From contig MNCI01020297.1 in NCBI GenBank assembly GCA_015680685.1, forward strand, positions 473,182 to 537,181: 64,000 nt of DNA, given 5' to 3'. This stretch comes from Gnetum montanum. Taxonomy: Eukaryota > Streptophyta > Gnetopsida > Gnetales > Gnetaceae. Position 1 is the first letter of the stretch. Every line of letters starts with the position of its first letter. Under the pieces are notes generated by a model. That model worked only from the letters and a program-made list of their open reading frames with translations, ran no database searches and was not told the origin of the DNA. Both the position numbers and the translations under genes were made by a program. Of the stretch, positions 58,107 to 64,000 are shown piece after piece.

Positions 58107-58649
58107 TTGCATATACAACATTATATATATTTAGTATACAAATTGGTAAGCAATAAACCTTTTATATATAAACTTTAATATGTATATGCTTAATAGGAGC
58201 ATATATAATAAATAATAAGTATATACTTATATGATACTTAACTATAACATATATATCCTATACTTATGCTTTGATAAGTTTATATAATATTATAAAAACA
58301 TGTATGCATTAGAGTATTAGTTTAAAAAATATTTAATGCAAAGTGTTAGTTTAAAAATTAGATTTAAATTATTTGAAGTAATCATTACTTGTAAGTGGGA
58401 GTGATGGTTAGATAAATACAAAGTGGTGAATTAGTTTCAACAACCAAATAGCGGAATTTTATTCAACCAACTATATGATAATGGAAAATAAATAAGTTTT
58501 GCTAAGCAGTAAAGTCAGTTTGTAGAATCGGTGGGAATTTGAAATTTACCTTACACTATATAACAAGATGTAAATTACTTAGAAATACAAAATTTCTTAA
58601 TTAAAGGCTTAAATGAAGAAGGTAAGTGAAGTGTTTGAGTGTGAGGAAG
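58107..58649 (+). other. AT-rich 3' region of E-G
   Basis: Very AT-rich with TATATA words at 58120-58260. No coding. A purine stretch GTGAGGAAG (58641-58649) precedes the following LTR-like start. Confidence 0.45.
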
Positions 58650-58872
58650 TGATGAGTCACCATTTTAGTCAACCACAATATCGTGTACATGATATTGCAG
58701 CCTATCTCTTCATCTATAAATAAGAGGCAGGCAGTTCTTTGAAGTGTGTGAAGTTTAGAATAAGTTTAGAATTAGTTTTAGTTTTCATTTTTCCTCTAAA
58801 CCATTCTCTCTCAATGTATGCCCGCAAGTGGTGATTGTAATTGTACGACATCCTTATTCAAGTGTGACATAC
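58650..58872 (+). repeat. LTR fragment of the E-E/E-F family, cut by the LINE
   Basis: Starts TGATGAGTCACC, parallel to TGATGAGCCGCG of E-F, with CAATATCGTGTACATGATAT and the TATA box TCTATAAATAAGAGG at 58715-58722. It breaks off at 58872 where the LINE poly(A) tail begins. It could instead be the 3' LTR of E-G, since a purine tract precedes it. Confidence 0.65.
58715..58722 (+). promoter_or_regulatory. TATA box of the LTR fragment
   Basis: TCTATAAATAAGAGG, as in E-F. Confidence 0.6.
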
Positions 58873-58880
58873 TTTTTTTT
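58873..58880 (-). repeat. Poly(A) tail of the LINE
   Basis: Eight T on the plus strand next to LTR sequence at 58872; the expected 3' end of a LINE on the minus strand. Confidence 0.7.
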
Positions 58881-59352
58881 GAGAGAATGTTCGGGAATGT
58901 ATTACTGAAAGTATGGTACACGAGTATACAAGTACAAGTGGGGGGGAGACCAAGGGTGGCCCACCCCGAAGGGGAGGGGAGGGGGGCCCCGGAAACCCAC
59001 AAAAGATCAAAAGATCAGAACTCGGACGACATCAAGTCGAGCCACCAAACCACAGAGCCGTACAGACATCCAAAACACCCCAACAGGGGCGGCGCACCCT
59101 CAACACAAAAGGAAGGGGGAGAGAAAAAAGGGGGGGCGTACCCCCAACAAGGGGGCACAACCCCACACACAAACAGTAACGACAAGCTCAATAGAGAATG
59201 GGGGGGCTAGGGGCGAGTCGGCAGCTGGCGACAGGCACACCGGGGCAGCACCAACTCATGAAGCAGGTCCAGGGTGGCACGGTGCTCCTCTGTGTCCATC
59301 AAGTTAGTAGCCTGTTGAAACCCCTACAGAAGAGCCTCGCGCCTGCTCCGGT
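58881..59352 (-). other. 3' untranslated region of the LINE
   Basis: GC-rich with G runs (GGGGGGGC near 59130); no convincing frame on the minus strand. Confidence 0.45.
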
Positions 59353-60540
59353 CTACCGAGGAATCCCCCGCATCCGAGTGGAATCTAGCAGACGTGCGTC
59401 GGATGTGTCGTCTGAGCTCCCCCCACGAGCTCTCACAACTAATGCCAAAGATGCTATACGGGCAGCGCCCCCACTGAGCCACTGGCGGGAGCTGTGTTGA
59501 TGCGCCCGGTCGAGTTGCCGTTGTCGTTGCTCCTCCTCCTCCTGCAGGCGTTCCTGCTCTTCCCGGGCTGCAGCCTCCTGGGCCTGTCGGGCTGCCTCCT
59601 CCTGATGCAGCTCCTCCCTGATTCGGTCCCGGAGCTCATCCATGAGCTGGGCTCGCAAGGTCTCCATTGCGAGCGTATGCTACCTGTTCAGCTGTTGTGC
59701 TTGTTCCTGAAGCTGGGCATCGTGGTCGGTGCGCCACTTGGTCAGGTTCTCGGTCCACCAACTCTCCGAAGTCTGTCGCTCGGCCTCCCGAGCCACAGCG
59801 ACCGCCTGTTGAAGCTGCACCTCCCAGTTTGGGGGGGCACTGGGGGGGTCGGGCGAGGGGGCAAGGTTGCGGTGGGAGCGGCGTCCCCAGAAAAGGTGGA
59901 GGGGGGCCCGCCGTCGTTGAGTGGGCGGGGTGGAGGAAGAGGGGGAAGCAGGGAGTCAGCGAGACGGCCCCCAGTGGGGGCAGAGGATGGGCCCGGCTCC
60001 CCCCATCCCCCCGCCCCCCTCCACAGAGCCAAAATAAGCCCCGCGCGGTGACCGTGCCACTGAAGGCTGAGGGCCTCGAGGAAGAAACGCGGCAGGTTAA
60101 CCTGGGTGCCCTCCTTTAAGCACCTCAGGAAAGTGAAATACAGCCCCTGGAGTTTGGACACATTCCCCGACTGCACAAAGAAGCGTTCAACCAAGAGTGC
60201 CGCATGAGCCTAGAGGCGCGGAAGGGATGTCCAAGGGACCTGACGACTCTACGTTCTCGAGGAAAACCCCTCGAAAAAGGTCACAGAGTTATGGAGGCCG
60301 TGGGAGGTTGGCAGGATGACCTCCCCAACGGCCGGGACCCCTAGGTAGTTGGCCAGAGCGGCCTCTGTCAAGCGAATTTCTCGACCTTGGAAGAAGGTCT
60401 GATCACCGCGCCAGTTAGTAAAGAAAGAGTTGTCAGGAAGGTCAGGGTCCCCAACCAGCCTCTGCAGTAGGGCGTCCCATCCACACTGGCAAACAATTCA
60501 CCATAGCTCCTCATCCGCCTGGAAGTCCATGCAGTCAGAT
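59353..60540 (-). pseudogene. Extra C-terminal region of the LINE: plant-transposon-protein-like domain plus Q/E-rich tail
   Basis: Directly after the ORF2 end the minus frame reads GWDALLQRLVGDPDLPDN, FFQGREIRLTEAALANYLGV, then HAALLVERFFVQSGNVSKLQ, LYFTFLRCL and QVNLPRFFLEAL (60500-60060). The pattern of G-R-E-h-x-h-(x)n-YLGVP followed by a helical NLPRxxLE segment resembles the plant putative-transposon-protein family. Two TAG stops interrupt it. A proline/glycine-rich stretch (60040-59850) follows, then a frame 59667-59353 starting METLRAQLMDELRDRIREEL with a Q/E-rich coiled coil. It may be part of ORF2 or a separate ORF3. The family call is by eye. Confidence 0.55.
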
Positions 60541-63500
60541 TCGTACGTCAGCGTCTGCCCCATAGCAGCCACAATCTCACGCCACGCCTGGCAGGTCTGT
60601 TGGATAAGTTGCTGTGGGGGGGTAGCTGCTTGTGTAAAAACTGTGCGACTCCACGCCTTCCAGGCGTGCCAAAGTAACAGCGCCGACCAAGAATTGCCAT
60701 CAAATTGCCGAGGGGGGGGGGTCTTCTGCATGCTTGCCAAGTGGCGCGCATGCAGGGGCAGTCATAGATGAAGTGGTTGAGGGTCTCCGGGCCATGGCCA
60801 CAACGTGGACACGTGGGGTCCTGCAGGATGTTGCGCTGCTGCAAAAACACACGCATGGGGAACGCAGTGGAATTGAGCATCCAGAGAAAGATTTTGACTT
60901 TCTCGGGGAGCCGCCCACGCCAATTCGCCAGCCAACCGTCCTCAGGGGGTATTTATGGGTCAAAAGGGCACACGGCTCGAGGTGAATCTAGTTCAAACTC
61001 AACATCTGCCGCACGTGCCGGCAAAGAAACAGCCAAGGCCTCGAAGCATGTGATCCAGACAGCCAGAGCGTGTACTTCCAGTGAACGATACGGCCCCACT
61101 GACTGCACTCCCCCCGAGCACAAGTGAGCCGGTTGACCAGCCGCTGCTGCCCCATCGCACACTCATCCTCGAAATTCGTGACCCACCAACCCCCCCGCTG
61201 TACGAGGACGGGCCGCGCGATGCCAATTGACAAGATGGAGTTTGCTCCCTCCTTTGCCCCCCCGCCACAGGAAATAGCTGATACGGGCATTGATCTGGTG
61301 GATGATGGCCACGGGAGGCACGGCGACCGCTGCCACAAAGCGCATGGTGGCCGCAAGGATCCCAGTGGCCACGAGGAGGCAGCCTTTGCGCGTGAGAAAA
61401 CGGTTTACCTAGTGGTTGATGCGGTGCTCAAGCTTGGCCAGGAGGGGGGTCCAAGAATTGTTCTGCCCCCACTGGAATAGCAAGATACCCAGGTAGGTAT
61501 CGGTGTTCTTCCCGAGTTGCACGTTCAGAATTTGTGTAACCCGGTGCTACACCTGTGGGTCCACATTGATGAAGTGCGCTGCCGACTTGGTGCGGTTGAT
61601 TCCTAAGCCTAACTCGGCGGCCAATCTGGTCAAAGCCAGGTTGATACACCGGGCCTACGGGACCACCGCCCGGCTGAGAAGCATGGTATCGTCAGCGTAG
61701 TGCTCAACGTGGCAAGCCACCCCTGCAATGTCAAGGCCCTCCACCCCCGAGGTGTTGCAGTAGGATTGCATGAGGTTCATGGCAATGATGAAAAGCAAAG
61801 GAGACATGGGGTCACCCTGCCTCAGACCTCGACCAGGGGAGGAAAAGCCCCACAGCTGCCCCCCACATCAAAAGAGAACCCGACGGAGGACTGGATATGC
61901 ACACATAATTGGATAAATCTAGGGTCAAAACCTTTCCTATGCATGATGTCACGTAGGGCATCCCAGCTAAGCGTGTCGTAAGCCTTCGCTATGTCAAGCT
62001 TGAGACAAAGACCTGGAAACCCTGTAGCGCAGAGGAAGTGAAGGACCTCCTGCATAAGAAGGACCTGATCCTGGAGGGTCCTACCTTGGACGAAGCCCGC
62101 CTGATTGTGGCCAACCAACTTAGGCAAGAGGGGGCCCAGGCAGTTGACCAGGAGTTTGAAGAAGATGCGGATGAGGACATTGCACACACCAATAGGGCGA
62201 AAGTGCTCTGGGCGGTGTGCATTCAGCTGTTTGGGGATGCAGATGATGCGCAAGCAATTGATTTCATGTCGTACTTGCCATCTAGCCAGCATGACATTGA
62301 AAGCGTCCAGGAGATTGGGGCCCAAAATGTCCAAAAAAGCTTTGAAAAACTCCAGAGACCAACCGTCCGGACCAGGCGCTTTACCTCTCGGCATGTTGTT
62401 GATGGTGTTGGTCAGCTCAGTCTCAGAGAAGGGGGCCAGAAGATGTTGATTGTCTGCAGTAGTGAGCACCTTTGCCACCCAGACGGAGATGGGCTGGGTG
62501 GTGTGCTTAGCCCAAATCCTCCTCCAGTAGCCCAAGAGCTCATTGGCGATCCCCTGTGGGTCATCAACCACCACCCCAGCCTGTGTACGGATGCTACGAA
62601 TGTGGGTATCGCCACGAGTCTTCGCCATGGCGAAGAAGAATTTTGTATGCCGGTCCCCCTCGCGGAGCCATCTAACCCAGGATCGCTGCCGCTAATAGAG
62701 CTCCTCCTCGCTGTTGAGACTATCGAGTTGTCGAAGGAGGTGCATTTCCTCCGTGTGCAGGTCCTCCCCATTCTCTTGTTGCACCTGGATGCGTCCGAGC
62801 CGTGCCTGAACCAACTTGTGGCTAGCCCGAAACGAAAACTTGTCCCCCACTGGGAGGGCCCAGATGGCCAACTTGAGCCGAAGGAGAGCTTCTTTGAGGA
62901 AGGTCCGAGGGTCCATCCAACCTGGTTGGTAATCAGCCCAGGTGTCCTCCACCAGTGGGTAAAGCCATGGCTTGGATAGCCATGAAGGTTCGAACCGAAA
63001 AGGGCGTGGGGACCGGGGCAGAGACGGGCCAATAGACACCACTAGCGAGCAGTGGTCAGAAGAAGCCCGCTCCTGCCCGGCCATGGTGATGGTGGTGCCA
63101 AGGAGGAGAGTAGAACTCACACAAACACGATCAATGCGGGTAAGAACCCGGTGCGCCCCTTTCCACCGGTTACTCCAGGTGAAACGGCAGTTCACAATGG
63201 GCAAATCAACAAGAGACGAGCGCTCAAGGAACTCCATGAAGGCAGGCGCACCCGGGGGGCGGCCCCCCCAGATTTCTCCCAAGGGTACAAACATTGATTA
63301 AAGTCACCGACAACCACCCAGGAGCCGTGGTCTGACACCAGCGAGGCCACCCGAGTCAACTCCTAGAGCTATAGCTCCCACTCTTGTGCCCCATAGAAGT
63401 TGGTCAGCCAAAAACCATGGGTGTGGAGGTGGATCGTGATAGTCCACGGGGAGGCATCCACCAGAGTAGTAGCCGGTCATGCAAGAATGGCCTGGCCGTC

Positions 63501-63689
63501 GGCCCGGCCCTGGCTGGGGTGCAGGTATGTGGTCCAGTCCATCCATTGGAGGTGACCGGATTCTGCAGCCTGCACCTTGGTTTCCTAGAGATAGACCACG
63601 TCACAATTTTCCTCTCTGACAATACGGCGCAGGGTATTTCATTTATAGGGGGTACCCTGCCCCCTGTAATTCCAACTGAAAATATTCAT
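60500..63689 (-). pseudogene. LINE ORF2: endonuclease, reverse transcriptase, zf-RVT
   Basis: Start ATG at 63689 (MNIFSWNYRG, the usual plant L1 start). Endonuclease: CDVVYL-ETK, then WVVVGDFNQC (catalytic GDFN) near 63320, SLVDLPIVNCRFTWSN and LTRIDRVCVS. RT, 62628 to about 61550: PRGKAPGPDGWSLEFFKAF, FRPIGVCNVLIRIF, QAGFVQGRTLQDQVLLMQE, LDIAKAYDTLSWDAL, then GLRQGDPMSPLLF and HYADDTMLLSR with intact catalytic YADD. Downstream INARISYFLWRGGKGGSKLH and HLVNWHRAARP. The zf-RVT region near 60850-60720 reads RNILQDPTCPRCGHGPETLN and HFIYDCPCMRATWQ. It nicks target DNA and copies LINE RNA. Single-base frameshifts lie near 61850, at the C-run 60721-60712 and near 63260, plus a few TAGs; otherwise nearly complete. 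Confidence 0.88.
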
Positions 63690-64000
63690 GCGCAACCAGA
63701 GGTGTGGCGCTGGTAGACCTCCTGTAAGGTCTGTTATTGACCCAAGTCGATGAGACGCTAGGCTTGTCTACTTCTGGAGCGGGACTCGGTTGGGCGGCCT
63801 GGGCGCCCCTCCCCCTCACGGACCACAGGGGTGTAGCCAGTCTCCTCAGCGGGGGACTGCGGTGCTTTGCGCTGTCTAGTCCGAGTACTCCTCCGAACAA
63901 CATTGACCCAATCCCCCAGTGGGGGGAGCAGTGGTTCCGATTCGGGTGGGTGTGGTGGGTGGGTAGGGGCCGGGGATTGGGAGCGATGGGGTGTCGTGAC
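63690..64000 (-). pseudogene. C-terminal end of LINE ORF1
   Basis: The minus strand upstream of ORF2 holds S/R/P-rich frames (for example a Met at 63903 followed by RSPPLRRLATPLWS) as is common at ORF1 C-termini. No RRM or zinc knuckle is in this short piece. The frame is uncertain. Confidence 0.4.

Larger units (their letters stand above)
51635..58649 (+). mobile_element. E-G: gypsy element with archaeal-type RNase H before RT
   Basis: Order: probable 5' LTR remainder (51635-52942), leader, gag fragment (53425-53490), assembly gap, gag/protease remains (53864-54640), archaeal-type RNase H (54815-55250), reverse transcriptase (55660-56300), RNase H (about 56480-56800), integrase (56990-57960), 3' untranslated region. 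AT-rich throughout. No matching 3' LTR was found. Domain order differs from E-D. Confidence 0.75.
58873..64000 (-). mobile_element. L1-type plant LINE, minus strand, 5' end outside window
   Basis: Reading right to left: end of ORF1, ORF2 with endonuclease, reverse transcriptase and zf-RVT region, then an extra plant-transposon-protein-like domain, a P-rich and a Q/E-rich tail, 3' untranslated region and poly(A) (58880-58873). GC content is visibly much higher than in the rest of the window, with many G/C runs of 6-10 bases. Few stops compared with the LTR elements suggest a younger insertion. Confidence 0.88.

Noticed and set aside
59494-60119. Two long plus-strand frames of 150-185 residues
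   Set aside because: Low-complexity L/G/P-rich shadows opposite the LINE tail domain; no recognisable motif.
62038-62979. 313-residue open frame on the plus strand
   Set aside because: It is exactly antisense to the LINE reverse transcriptase, and the minus strand carries clear RT motifs; the GC-rich sequence keeps the opposite frame open.

Overview
The window is a transposable-element graveyard from a large, repeat-rich plant nuclear genome. I found no host gene, rRNA, tRNA or CRISPR array. Plant origin follows from Ty3/gypsy elements of the Tat lineage (gag zinc knuckle, dual RNase H, tandem repeats in the 3' untranslated region), Athila-like gag elements and a plant L1-type LINE. Almost every reading frame is broken, mostly by TAG, TAA or TGA where CAG, CAA, CGA or TGG is expected, as expected from long-term C-to-T decay of methylated repeats. 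Species cannot be decided; a gymnosperm-like genome with slow turnover would fit but is not shown.

Layout, with my own element names. E-A (1-4897, +) is the integrase, 3' untranslated region and 3' LTR of a Tat element. It sits inside E-B (4898-16879, -), a Tat element with 5' LTR at right, then leader, gag, protease and a gene on the opposite strand. E-B is inserted head-to-head into the 5' LTR of E-C (+; 16880-20364, resuming 37188 to about 39300). E-D (20365-37182, +) is a complete 16.8-kb Tat element inserted into the E-C gag; taking it out with one target-site copy restores the E-C frame. E-E (about 39304-43619, -) and E-F (44560-51634, +, perfect 5-bp target-site duplication GCAAC) are Athila-like elements with gag and protease but no pol. 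E-F lies within the probable 5' LTR of E-G (51635-58649, +), a different gypsy element whose archaeal-type RNase H precedes the reverse transcriptase. An LTR fragment (58650-58872) is cut by the 3' end of a GC-rich LINE (58873-64000, -) that continues past the window.

Most notable is a multi-exon gene carried antisense inside the Tat family. It is seen twice, in E-D (25678-29892, -) and in E-B (5675-9205, +), in opposite window orientations but always antisense to its element. It lies between the gag-protease and reverse-transcriptase regions, with 29-30-bp tandem repeats beside it. Its second exon encodes an FCP1/NIF-like HAD phosphatase homology region with the catalytic aspartates replaced; later exons encode a segment resembling plant-mobile-domain proteins and a coiled coil. 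The splice phase before the FCP1-like exon is the same in both copies. The LINE independently carries a plant-transposon-protein-like domain after its zinc-finger region. Other points of interest are recurring hairpins built from GCTATGCTACGCTAC in the Tat LTRs, and an inverted 254-base assembly piece between two single Ns at 7886 and 8141.
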